From positions 1-32,186 of the forward strand of contig NZ_JEMV01000053.1 in assembly GCF_000588875.1 (NCBI RefSeq): a DNA stretch of 32,186 nucleotides, in the 5' to 3' direction. Both the position numbers and the translations under genes were made by a program. This document shows positions 19,215 to 26,479 of the stretch, in pieces; positions within the stretch are counted from its first letter, which is position 1; each line of letters opens with the position of its first letter. The notes under the pieces are model-generated. The model saw nothing but the letters and a program-made list of their open reading frames with translations, had not been told where the DNA came from and searched no databases. This DNA is from Sphingobium sp. Ant17. Lineage in GTDB: Bacteria; Pseudomonadota; Alphaproteobacteria; Sphingomonadales; Sphingomonadaceae.

Positions 19215-19910
19215 ATGACGAGCTATTGCGGCGCGGCGCCTTTGCCGACCGAGTGGATCAGTCGCTGGAATTTTGACCCGCTGCTGTTGCTGGGCCTGAT
19301 GCTGTGTGCGGCGTTTGCGTTGCGGACGAAGCATCCGCAAATCGCGATGGGCGGCGTCGCGGTGCTGGCCCTGGCATTTGTTTCCCCGCTCTGCGCGCTG
19401 AGCGTCGCCCTGTTCTCCGCCCGCGCGGTCCATCATATCCTGATCGTGGCGGTCGTTGCGCCGCTCTTCGCGCTGGCCTGGCCGTCTCGCCGCGCTCATG
19501 GCCTTGGCTTGCCGCTGCTCGTCTCTACCGTCACGCTGTGGCTGTGGCACGTGCCTTCGCTCTACGACCGAGCGCTGATCGACAGTGCGACCTATTGGGT
19601 CATGCAAGCGAGCCTGCTGGCCACCGCCCTTTGGTTCTGGCGCGCGCTTTTTGCCGCGCCCGCCGTGCCCGCGACGCTCGCGGCGATCTTTGCCATGGTG
19701 CAGATGGGGATGCTGGGTGCCTTGCTGACATTTGCGACGCAGCCGCTCTACCAGGCGCATGTCGGGACGACGCTGCCCTGGGGCATGGACCAACTGGTCG
19801 ATCAGCAGCTTGCCGGCCTTATCATGTGGGCACCGGGCATAATCCCTTATGCCATCATCGCAGCATTGATCGGACGGCGCCTCTGGATGCGGGCGGGACT
19901 AGCCGCATGA
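19215..19910 (+). CDS. ctaG: Cytochrome c oxidase assembly factor CtaG (caa3-type family)
   Basis: This is an integral membrane protein of about 231 residues with seven hydrophobic segments (for example PLLLLGLMLCAAFAL, IAMGGVAVLALAFVSPLCAL, VVAPLFALAWP). Family signatures are SARAVHHILIV (near residue 70), LWLWHVPSLYDRAL and LPWGMDQLVDQQLAGLIMWAPG. The caa3_CtaG family helps mature heme-copper oxidases, probably at copper delivery. ATG 19215 is chosen because GGAGGGGATAGGGGG precedes it; ATG 19197 is also in frame. It begins 24 bases after the FNT gene, so both may share a transcript, and it overlaps the next gene by 4 bases. Confidence 0.85.
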   Translation: MTSYCGAAPLPTEWISRWNFDPLLLLGLMLCAAFALRTKHPQIAMGGVAVLALAFVSPLCALSVALFSARAVHHILIVAVVAPLFALAWPSRRAHGLGLPLLVSTVTLWLWHVPSLYDRALIDSATYWVMQASLLATALWFWRALFAAPAVPATLAAIFAMVQMGMLGALLTFATQPLYQAHVGTTLPWGMDQLVDQQLAGLIMWAPGIIPYAIIAALIGRRLWMRAGLAA

Positions 19911-20398
19911 TCGTGGCGCTCAAGCTGCTGCACATTGCGGCCCTGTCGATCTGGTGCGCGGGGTTGATTGCCTTGCCCCTGCTGTTGGCCAAACATGATC
20001 ATCACCATCAGCAGGCGGCCTTTTCGCGATTGCGGCTTCTGACGCACCGCGCTTTTATCGGCCTCGTCACGCCCGCAGCGGTCATAGCGATCGCGATGGG
20101 CACCGCGCTTATCTTCATGCGCGATGTTTTCGTGCCCTGGATGTTCGTCAAGCTGGTGTTGGTAGGGGTGCTGGTTCTACTCCATGCATGGATCGGCCAT
20201 ATTACCGTCAATATGGGAGAACGGCAGGGCAGCTATGACCCGCCCCGTGCCCGGTGGCTTCTCGCCCTATCCTTGACCGCCATGTGTGCCATCCTGGTTC
20301 TAGTGCTGGGCAAGCCGGTTTTGAGCGATAGGCTCGCCCCGTCCTGGCTGACAGAGCCGATGGATCAGCCTTTGCCGGTCGATGAGGTGCCGATGTGA
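19907..20398 (+). CDS. CopD/HemJ-like four-helix membrane protein
   Basis: This 163-residue membrane protein starts at an ATGA overlap with ctaG. Its four helices include VALKLLHIAALSIWCAGLIALPLLL with an early His, VTPAAVIAIAMGTALIF, FVKLVLVGVLVLLHAWIGH and LLALSLTAMCAILVLVL. The paired histidines on helices 1 and 3 (LLHIA, LLHAWIGH) and the His-rich loop KHDHHHQQ recall CopD and HemJ-like proteins, which handle copper or heme. Position inside an oxidase cluster supports a role in oxidase maturation. The exact family cannot be settled by eye. The 3' end overlaps the convergent DUF2231 gene by 34 bases. Confidence 0.65.
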   Translation: MIVALKLLHIAALSIWCAGLIALPLLLAKHDHHHQQAAFSRLRLLTHRAFIGLVTPAAVIAIAMGTALIFMRDVFVPWMFVKLVLVGVLVLLHAWIGHITVNMGERQGSYDPPRARWLLALSLTAMCAILVLVLGKPVLSDRLAPSWLTEPMDQPLPVDEVPM

Positions 20399-20883
20399 TA
20401 ATCGAACACCAACTTGCCGCCATGCCAGCCCGTGATCGCCGTGAACCCCGCCGCGAAGGCGGAAAGCAGCAGGCCCCACGGCAGCACCGCATCCGCATAG
20501 CCGACACCGAGACGATAGCCCCAGTTCGCGCCCAGGATCGACAACAGCATCACCGCGATGACGAAATGGGTCCAACTCGCCGCGCGAGCCCGAATGCCCG
20601 GCACGAGCAACAGTTCGACCGTGCCCGACAGACCGGCGAGCAGGCCGAAGATGAACGCCATGCCGCTCGCCCACAAGGCGGCACGCGCCCAGAAGACATC
20701 GCCGGTCCACCAATAGAAGGCGTCGGCCCCCAAAGTGCACATCGTCAAAGCGATCGGAAAAGCGACCAGCATCGCGTGAATTGGGTGACCCGCGATCGCG
20801 ATCTGCGATTCGGTGCGATGGAAGTGCGGCTGGGCCGAAATCGGATCGACCAGCGCATCGTCGGCTTGAGTGTCCTTGTCCAT
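20365..20883 (-). CDS. DUF2231 family membrane protein
   Basis: This 172-residue protein has four hydrophobic helices and the DUF2231 start motif IAIAGHPIHAMLVAFPIALTMCTLGAD (residues about 28-54), whose HPIHAMLVAFP is the family hallmark. ALWASGMAFIFGLLAGLSGTVELL and a final ITGWHGGKLVFDYHIG follow. Histidines at the membrane face suggest heme or metal binding, but the function is unknown. Start taken as ATG 20883 (GTG 20898 also in frame). It is the only minus-strand gene in the oxidase cluster. It converges on the CopD-like gene and stands back to back with coxB, whose start is only about 18 bases away. Confidence 0.8.
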   Translation of the reverse strand: MDKDTQADDALVDPISAQPHFHRTESQIAIAGHPIHAMLVAFPIALTMCTLGADAFYWWTGDVFWARAALWASGMAFIFGLLAGLSGTVELLLVPGIRARAASWTHFVIAVMLLSILGANWGYRLGVGYADAVLPWGLLLSAFAAGFTAITGWHGGKLVFDYHIGTSSTGKG

Positions 20884-20901
20884 GGCCCTGCTGTGCACCG
20901 A

Positions 20902-21563
20902 ATGGCGGCCACGATGCCAGCATTGATTGTCGGCGGCTGCGCTGGACCGTTATCGACACTGGATATCGCAGGTCCGGCCGCTGGCCATATCGCCACCCTA
21001 TGGTGGGTCATGTTGGGGGGGGCGGCGCTACTGACGCTGTTGATGCTGACCTTGCTAGCGCTGGCCTTTCGCCGTCGTAACGGGGGGACAGGCAAGGCGA
21101 ACAGCGGGCTGTGGCTTGGCGGGCTAGGCCTCGCCATGCCAAGCGTTATCCTGCTGGGGCTTCTGGCTATGCCCTGATGTTGGGTGAGCGCACCATTGCC
21201 CGCCCGGCCAGGAATGTCGTCGTGGTGGAGGCGACCGGGCACCAATGGTATTGGACCTTCCGCCATCCCGGTGCCGCCGGTGCGATCGCGACTCGCGATG
21301 TGTTGCACATTCCTGCTGGCCGACCGGTGGATGTGCGCATCGCCTCCGCCGATGTGATCCATAGTTTCTGGGTGCCGCGCCTGGGTGGCAAGATGGATGC
21401 GATCCCCGGCCTGGTGAACACGCTGCGGATAGAAGCAACCGATCCTGGCCTGTTCGAGGGGCAGTGCGCGGAATTTTGTGGCCTTCACCACACCAGCAAC
21501 CGGTTCCGCGTGATGGCGCATGATGCGGCGGGCTGGGCGGCCTTCCAGCGTGGGGAAGAATGA
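20902..21563 (+). CDS. coxB: Cytochrome c oxidase subunit II (one frameshift)
   Basis: Subunit II accepts electrons from cytochrome c through its CuA centre on the periplasmic side. Across one indel it is about 220 residues. A lipoprotein-like N-terminus (LIVGGC) leads into a first helix (LWWVMLGGAALLTLLMLTLLALAF) and a second (GLGLAMPSVILLGLLA). The CuA domain shows ATGHQWYWTFRHP, DVIHSFWVPRLGGKMDAIPG and EGQCAEFCGLHHTSNRFRVM, with both Cys, Glu, His and Met ligands. There is no cytochrome c tail, so it is an aa3-type, not caa3, subunit. The frame changes near 21166 (LLGLLA/YALMLGERT), one base missing. The start is uncertain: ATG 20902, ATG 20914 or GTG 20893. It ends one base before coxA. 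Confidence 0.9.
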
Positions 21564-21564
21564 C

Positions 21565-24042
21565 ATGAACACGCTGCACCGACATCGCGCACTGACGGCG
21601 ATCTGGGGTACGCCGAAAGGCTGGCGTGGGACCATCAGTTCGGTCAATCACTCCGACATAGGCCGGCGATTCATCCTGGCCGCCTTCGCCTTTTTCGCGA
21701 TCGGCGGCGTGCTGGCGATGCTCATCCGGGCACAACTGGCGACACCCGACAGCGCCTTTGTCGGCCCAGCGATCTACAACCAGCTCTTCACGATGCATGG
21801 CAGCATCATGATGTTCCTGTTCGCCATCCCGATGTTCGAAGGGTTGGCGCTCTACATGCTGCCCAAAATGCTCGGCAGCCGCGACATGGCCTTCCCGCGC
21901 CTGTCGGCCTATGGCTGGTGGTGTTATCTGTTTGGTGGCACCATCCTGATCGCGGCGCTGGCGTTCGGCGTTGCGCCCGATGGCGGCTGGTTCATGTACA
22001 CGCCGCTTTCTTCCAAAGCCTATACGCCTGGCATCAATGCCGATGTCTGGCTGCTGGGCATCACCTTCGTCGAGATTTCGGCGGTTGCAGCGGCGATCGA
22101 GATCACGGTGTCGATCCTCAAACTGCGTGCGCCGGGCATGCGGCTCGACCGGATGCCGTTGTTCGCCTGGTATCTGCTGATCACCGCGGCATTTCCCCCT
22201 TTGATCCTGGGGTCGATCCTGCTCGAAGTCGAACGCGCGTTCGATTGGCCGTTTTTCGACGCGGCCCGTGGCGGCAGCGCGCTCTTGTGGCAGCATCTGT
22301 TCTGGCTGTTCGGCCATCCCGAAGTCTATATCATCTTTCTGCCTGCCGCCGGGGTCGTATCCACCGTGCTGCCGGTCATGGCCCGCGCCGAAATCCTTGG
22401 CTATGGCTGGATCGTCGCAGCATTGCTGGCGCTCGCCTTTTTGAGCTTCGGATTGTGGGTGCATCATATGTTCACCACCGGCATCCCGCATATGGCGCTC
22501 GGCTTCTTTTCGGCTGCGTCAGCGCTTGTGGCGGTGCCGACGGCGATCCAGATCTTCGCCTGGATCGGCACATTGTGGAGCGGTCGCCCCGAATGCAAGC
22601 TGCCCATGCTCTATCTGCTAGGCTTCTTCCTGGTCTTCGTGCTGGGTGGCATGACCGGGGTCATGCTGGCGATGGTGCCGTTCGACTGGCAGGCCCATGA
22701 CAGCTATTTCGTCGTCGCCCATCTCCATTATGTGCTGGTGGGCGGGTTTATCTTCCCGATGCTGGCGGGGGCCTATTATTGGTTGCCGCATTTCACCGGT
22801 CGGGCGCGCGTGCCACGTTTGGGCGAAGCGGCCTTCTGGCTGATCCTGGTGGGCTTCAACATCACCTTCTTCCTGATGCATTTGACCGGATTGCTGGGCA
22901 TGCCGCGCAGGATCTATTCCTACACCGACGACATGGGCTGGACCTGGCTCAACCTGCTATCGTCGGTGGGCAGCTTCATCATGGCGTTCGGCTTCGCGCT
23001 GTTCGCGATCGACGTGCTGCTCCAGATTTTCCTGGCCCGTCGCAGCCGTCGCAACCCATGGGGGGCGGGGACATTGGAATGGGCCATGCCGATCCCGGCG
23101 ACCGCCTATAATATCGCCAGCCTGCCGCAGGTCGAGGGACGGGAGCCGCTTCGGGACGATCCCGAACTGGCGTTGAAACTGGCGCGCGGCGAGGGGTATC
23201 TGGCCGAAATCCGGCATGGCTGGCGCGAGACGATGGCGGTTGATACGACGAGCGGGGCGATCGACCATGTCATCATCCTGCCGGGCAATAGCCGCCTGCC
23301 GCTGATCACCGCCGTCGTGACCGGCGGCTTCTTCCTCTCCTTGCTGTCTGGCTATTATTGGTTTGCGCTCCTACCCCTGGCGGGGGTGACGGCACTGGCC
23401 TGGCGCTGGTTGTGGGTATTGGGTGCGCGATCCGACGTCGGTATGGTGTCGATCGGTTGCGGACAGACGGCCCCCATCCACCGGGAAGTGGGCGGGGCAC
23501 CGGGTTGGTGGGGCAGTAGTCTGTTGCTGGTCGCAGACGGGACATTCTTCACGTCATTGGTGTTCGGCTATGCCTTCCTGTGGGTCATCGCACCGAACTG
23601 GCCACCGCCCGCGCAAATGGACGGGGGCGTTCTACCTGGTATGATCGCTGCCGTGGCGGCCTTGGGCGGCATCATCCTGGCGTATCGCGCGCATACCACG
23701 GTGAGGACTGGCGCCTTGGCGGCAGCCAAGCGGGTTGCGCTGTGGGCCGGTGGGGCGCAGGTCATCGTCATCGCGGCCTTGATTGCGATCGGCGTGACGG
23801 CTCTGCCGCTGCCGACCAGTCATGCCTATGCCGCGGCAAGCTGGGCGTTGATCATTTATGCAGGCTTCCACGCCTTTCTCGCCCTCTTTGGCGCGGCCTT
23901 TCTTCATGCGCGGATCGGTGCGGGCTATGTGTCCGTAGCGCGGTCGCAGGAAGCGACCATCGCCCAGATGTTCGCGGCCTATGCAGGTGCCGTGACGATC
24001 CTTGTTCTGTTATGCCTGTTCCTGCCAGAGGTGTTGGCATGA
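21565..24042 (+). CDS. Cytochrome c oxidase subunit I-III fusion
   Basis: This 825-residue inner-membrane protein joins the catalytic subunit I and subunit III. Subunit I (residues 1 to about 560) has the heme ligand in TMHGSIMMF (His78), GHPEVY with CuB ligand His251 and the cross-linked Tyr255, the two CuB histidines in HHMFTTG (His300-301), and HLHYVLVGG with His386/His388 for the two hemes. After a soluble linker (about 490-560) a subunit III-like part follows: APGWWGSSLLLVADGTFFTSLVFGYAFLW and WALIIYAGFHAFLALFGAAFLHARIG. ATG 21565 follows a GGGGAAGAA ribosome site one base after the coxB stop. Similar fusions occur in caa3/SoxM-like and rhizobial coxMNOP-like oxidases. It reduces O2 to water and pumps protons. 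Confidence 0.92.
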   Translation: MNTLHRHRALTAIWGTPKGWRGTISSVNHSDIGRRFILAAFAFFAIGGVLAMLIRAQLATPDSAFVGPAIYNQLFTMHGSIMMFLFAIPMFEGLALYMLPKMLGSRDMAFPRLSAYGWWCYLFGGTILIAALAFGVAPDGGWFMYTPLSSKAYTPGINADVWLLGITFVEISAVAAAIEITVSILKLRAPGMRLDRMPLFAWYLLITAAFPPLILGSILLEVERAFDWPFFDAARGGSALLWQHLFWLFGHPEVYIIFLPAAGVVSTVLPVMARAEILGYGWIVAALLALAFLSFGLWVHHMFTTGIPHMALGFFSAASALVAVPTAIQIFAWIGTLWSGRPECKLPMLYLLGFFLVFVLGGMTGVMLAMVPFDWQAHDSYFVVAHLHYVLVGGFIFPMLAGAYYWLPHFTGRARVPRLGEAAFWLILVGFNITFFLMHLTGLLGMPRRIYSYTDDMGWTWLNLLSSVGSFIMAFGFALFAIDVLLQIFLARRSRRNPWGAGTLEWAMPIPATAYNIASLPQVEGREPLRDDPELALKLARGEGYLAEIRHGWRETMAVDTTSGAIDHVIILPGNSRLPLITAVVTGGFFLSLLSGYYWFALLPLAGVTALAWRWLWVLGARSDVGMVSIGCGQTAPIHREVGGAPGWWGSSLLLVADGTFFTSLVFGYAFLWVIAPNWPPPAQMDGGVLPGMIAAVAALGGIILAYRAHTTVRTGALAAAKRVALWAGGAQVIVIAALIAIGVTALPLPTSHAYAAASWALIIYAGFHAFLALFGAAFLHARIGAGYVSVARSQEATIAQMFAAYAGAVTILVLLCLFLPEVLA

Positions 24043-24350
24043 CGATGCTGACGCGCGTGACCATCGGCCTGTGGCTTTGGGCCTTTGCGTTCATGATCCT
24101 CTATGCGCTGCACGGCATTGGCTGCGCGCTGCGGTGGGACGTCGTGCCGCTGCTGGGCGGAACGGTTTTCCGATGGACCATGGTCGTCACCTGGCTGTGC
24201 TTTGCTCTGGGGGGCGGTGCCGTAATCTTGTGGGCAAAGCGCGCGCCTGAAGGGCTTGAACGGCAATTGGCGATCACCTCTTCGATTGTCGGACTTGTCG
24301 GCATCCTGGTTGTCGGATCGCCAACCGCTTTGACATCGGCCTGTCTGTAA
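24039..24350 (+). CDS. Small membrane protein coupled to the oxidase fusion gene
   Basis: The frame codes for 103 residues starting at an ATGA overlap with the coxA-coxC fusion stop. Three hydrophobic segments are visible: VTIGLWLWAFAFMILYALHGIGCAL, FRWTMVVTWLCFALGGGAVILWA and LAITSSIVGLVGILVVGSPTAL. Two Cys and one His lie near the membrane surface, and the protein ends in TSACL. I do not recognise a family. Tight coupling suggests a small accessory or subunit IV-like part of this oxidase. Confidence 0.6.
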   Translation: MTMLTRVTIGLWLWAFAFMILYALHGIGCALRWDVVPLLGGTVFRWTMVVTWLCFALGGGAVILWAKRAPEGLERQLAITSSIVGLVGILVVGSPTALTSACL

Positions 24351-24468
24351 AGATCCAGAAGAGACCCTGGCCCTTGCCGTTTCGGCATTTGCCGCACTTT
24401 GCTCGATCGCGCATGATTGACGCGGCGCAGCATCGCGGTCACTCAGGGGGCGAAGAGGCTTTGGACAG

Positions 24469-25050
24469 ATGCGAATCGTCATCATCGACGACAGCGGCCT
24501 GCGCGCGACGGTTCTTGAGGAAGGGCTGCGCGAAGCGGGCTATGACGATATTCATATCGTGCCACCGCGCGGCGCTTTCGTCGCGCGGCTCGAACGCATG
24601 GCACCTGACGTCGTGCTGATGGACCTGGGCAGCCCCAGCCGCGATACGCTCGAAGAAATGCTCATCGTCAGCCGGGCGCTGGCCAAGCCGATTGCGATGT
24701 TCGTGGACCAGTCGGACGATGCGATGATCGGCGCGGCGATCGATGCGGGCGTGTCGGCCTATGTCGTCGACGGATTGCGCAAGGAGCGGGTCAAGCCGGT
24801 GCTGGAGCTGGCGGTGCGGCGCTTCAACGCCTTTGCCAAGATGCAGAGCGAGTTGGACGAGGCCCGCACGGCGCTATCCGATCGCAAGGTCATCGACCGC
24901 GCCAAGTCGATCCTGATGAACCAGCGATCGCTGAGCGAGCAGGATGCCTATGCGCTGTTGCGGTCGGCGGCGATGAACCAGGGCAAGAAGATTGTGGAGG
25001 TGGCACAGGCGTTGATCACCGCCAGCGAGTTGTTGGGAGGGGGATTATGA
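24469..25050 (+). CDS. nasT: NasT, ANTAR-type antiterminator for nitrate assimilation
   Basis: This is a cytosolic RNA-binding regulator of 193 residues. The first 120 residues form a receiver-like domain (MRIVIIDDSGLRATVLEEGL, then VVLMDLGSPSRDTLEEM) as found in NasT. Residues about 130-190 are the ANTAR domain: ALSDRKVIDRAKSILMNQRSLSEQDAYALLRSAAMNQGKKIVEVAQALI. In other proteobacteria NasT binds paired six-base-loop hairpins in the mRNA leader and prevents termination; NasS holds it inactive until nitrate or nitrite binds. Its stop overlaps the nasS start (ATGA), so the pair is coupled. Two matching RNA targets lie downstream in this window (before narK and before nirB). Confidence 0.93.
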   Translation: MRIVIIDDSGLRATVLEEGLREAGYDDIHIVPPRGAFVARLERMAPDVVLMDLGSPSRDTLEEMLIVSRALAKPIAMFVDQSDDAMIGAAIDAGVSAYVVDGLRKERVKPVLELAVRRFNAFAKMQSELDEARTALSDRKVIDRAKSILMNQRSLSEQDAYALLRSAAMNQGKKIVEVAQALITASELLGGGL

Positions 25051-26261
25051 CGACGGGCCTGCGGATCGCCTTCCTGCCGCTGACCGATGCGGCCGTGTTG
25101 GTCGCGGCGCGCGAGCGGGGTTTTGCGGAAGCCGAGGGCATTGCGCTCGATCTGGTGCGGACCACCAGCTGGGCGACGCTGCGCGACCGGCTGGTCTATG
25201 GTCAGGTGCAGGCGGCGCATATGCTGGCCCCGCTGGCGGTTGCGGTGACGCTGGGGCTTAGCCAGCAGCCAGCGGCATTGGCTGCACCCTATAAGCTGAA
25301 CGTCAACGGCAATATGCTGGTGATGGCGTGCGATTTCGCCAATGCGCTGGAACCCGATGTGGCGGCGCGCCTGGCCGATCCATTGGGGACGGCGCATGAT
25401 TTCGCCGCCGCGATCGGGCTGTGGCGGCGCAAGCCGGTGATCGGTGTCGTCCATCGCTTTTCCAGCCATGCGATCATGCTGCGTTACTGGCTGGCGAGCG
25501 CGGGCGTGGACCCCGATCGCGACGTGGTGCTGCGTGTGCTGCCGCCCTCGCTGACGGTCGAGGCGATGCAGGCGGGCGAGATTGATGGCTTCATCGCGGG
25601 CGAACCCTGGGGCAGCGCAGCGGTCGAGGCGGGCCTGGCCGAAGCGGTAGCGATCGGCGAGCGCATCTGGCGGCGTGGCGTCGAGAAAGTATTGGCGTTT
25701 CGGGAGGTCTGGGCCGAGGAAAATCCCGAAACGGTCGATCGCCTGCTCCGCGCACTGGTACGGGCGGCGGCCTGGTGCGACGACCCGGCCAATCATGCCG
25801 ATCTCGCAGGGTTGCTGGCGGCTCCCGTCTATGTCGATCAACCCGCTGATCTGATCGCGCGCGCCCTATCGGGGCAGATCGTCGCGCGGGCGGGCGAAGC
25901 GCCGATCGCCAGTCCCGATTTCATGCTGTTCGCGCGCGAGGCGACGCCCTTTCCGTGGCGCAGCCAGGCGCTGTGGATCTATTCGCAACTGGTGCGCTGG
26001 GGCATGGTCGATCATGATCCCGCGACGGTGGCGAAGGCAGGGGCGGTGTTCCGGCCCGACATCTTCCGCCGCGCGCTGGCCGACAGCGATGTGCCGATGC
26101 CGGGCGCGAGCATGAAGCTGGAGGGGGCGGTAGGCATGCCATTGGCGGTCGGATCGCGCCGGGGCGAATTGACGCTGGGGCCGGACCGATTCTTCGACGG
26201 GCGGGTGTTCGACCCCGAACGGATCGACGAATTTCTGGCGAGCTTTACGCCGCTGCGTTGA
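25047..26261 (+). CDS. nasS: NasS, cytosolic nitrate/nitrite sensor that restrains NasT
   Basis: This 404-residue protein belongs to the NrtA/CmpA ligand-binding family. It starts directly with LRIAFLPLTDAAVLVAARERGFAEAEGIALDLVRTTSWATLRDRLVYGQVQAAHMLAP and has no signal or lipoprotein sequence, which separates the cytosolic sensor NasS from periplasmic transport proteins. Other family motifs are IGVVHRFSSHAIMLRYWLASAGVDPD and GEIDGFIAGEPWGSAAVE. In characterised systems NasS binds NasT and releases it when nitrate or nitrite is present. Coupling to nasT by an ATGA overlap and the leader RNA 60 bases further on fit this role. Confidence 0.92.
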   Translation: MTTGLRIAFLPLTDAAVLVAARERGFAEAEGIALDLVRTTSWATLRDRLVYGQVQAAHMLAPLAVAVTLGLSQQPAALAAPYKLNVNGNMLVMACDFANALEPDVAARLADPLGTAHDFAAAIGLWRRKPVIGVVHRFSSHAIMLRYWLASAGVDPDRDVVLRVLPPSLTVEAMQAGEIDGFIAGEPWGSAAVEAGLAEAVAIGERIWRRGVEKVLAFREVWAEENPETVDRLLRALVRAAAWCDDPANHADLAGLLAAPVYVDQPADLIARALSGQIVARAGEAPIASPDFMLFAREATPFPWRSQALWIYSQLVRWGMVDHDPATVAKAGAVFRPDIFRRALADSDVPMPGASMKLEGAVGMPLAVGSRRGELTLGPDRFFDGRVFDPERIDEFLASFTPLR

Positions 26262-26282
26262 AAGCAGGCGCAAAATTGTGCC

Positions 26283-26311
26283 TTGCAACATGATGCGAAT
26301 CGGGAGATAAC
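26283..26311 (+). promoter_or_regulatory. Candidate sigma70 promoter for the narK leader
   Basis: TTGCAA (26283-26288), a 17-base spacer and GATAAC (26306-26311) match -35 and -10 boxes. Transcription would then start near 26318, just before the first leader hairpin. Not supported by anything beyond sequence and position. Confidence 0.45.
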
Positions 26312-26319
26312 ATAGGCGT

Positions 26320-26403
26320 CGCGCGATGAAGCGCGCCTATATTCGGATGCGCTCTCCCAAGGACGGGACCGCCATCCCCATCCACATCGCAGCAAAGCCG
26401 CTG
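26320..26403 (+). promoter_or_regulatory. NasT-responsive (ANTAR) leader RNA upstream of narK
   Basis: Three hairpins with six-base loops occur in a row. The first is CGCGC-GATGAA-GCGCG (26320-26335), with a possible longer ATAGG/CCTAT base. The second is TCCC-AAGGAC-GGGA (26355-26368). The third is CAGC-AAAGCC-GCTG (26390-26403). The second and third loops have A at position 1 and G at position 4, the known ANTAR recognition pattern. The third hairpin overlaps the 5' arm of the following terminator, so the two are mutually exclusive. NasT binding should therefore stop termination and allow narK expression. The first hairpin has G rather than A at loop position 1. Confidence 0.75.
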
Positions 26404-26447
26404 ACCGGACTACGCCCTTCGTGCGTACGTCCGCCTGCGGCTTTTTT
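26394..26447 (+). terminator. Attenuator terminator before narK
   Basis: The 5' arm AAAGCCGC (26394-26401) pairs with GCGGCTTT (26437-26444). An inner stem CGGAC-TACGC (406-415) pairs with GCGTA and GTCCG (423-433) around a one-base bulge. A T6 run (26442-26447) follows. It is an intrinsic terminator between promoter and gene, 32 bases before the narK start, as expected for an antitermination switch. Confidence 0.85.
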
Positions 26448-26479
26448 CGTGTCCATTTCCGTTTATTGGGGGACGTATC

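Noticed and set aside
19304..19906. N-terminal extension of the CopD-like frame upstream of 19907
   Set aside because: It overlaps ctaG in another frame with no hydrophobic pattern. The ATGA overlap at 19907 gives a natural start.
21124..22491. 455-codon minus-strand frame over coxB/coxA
   Set aside because: Composition (Arg, His, Gln-rich) and lack of motifs mark it as a shadow of the oxidase genes.
24351..24468. Sigma54 promoter before nasT
   Set aside because: GG-N10-GC-type matches were looked for (for example around CGGCATTTGCCGC) but spacing and conserved bases do not fit.
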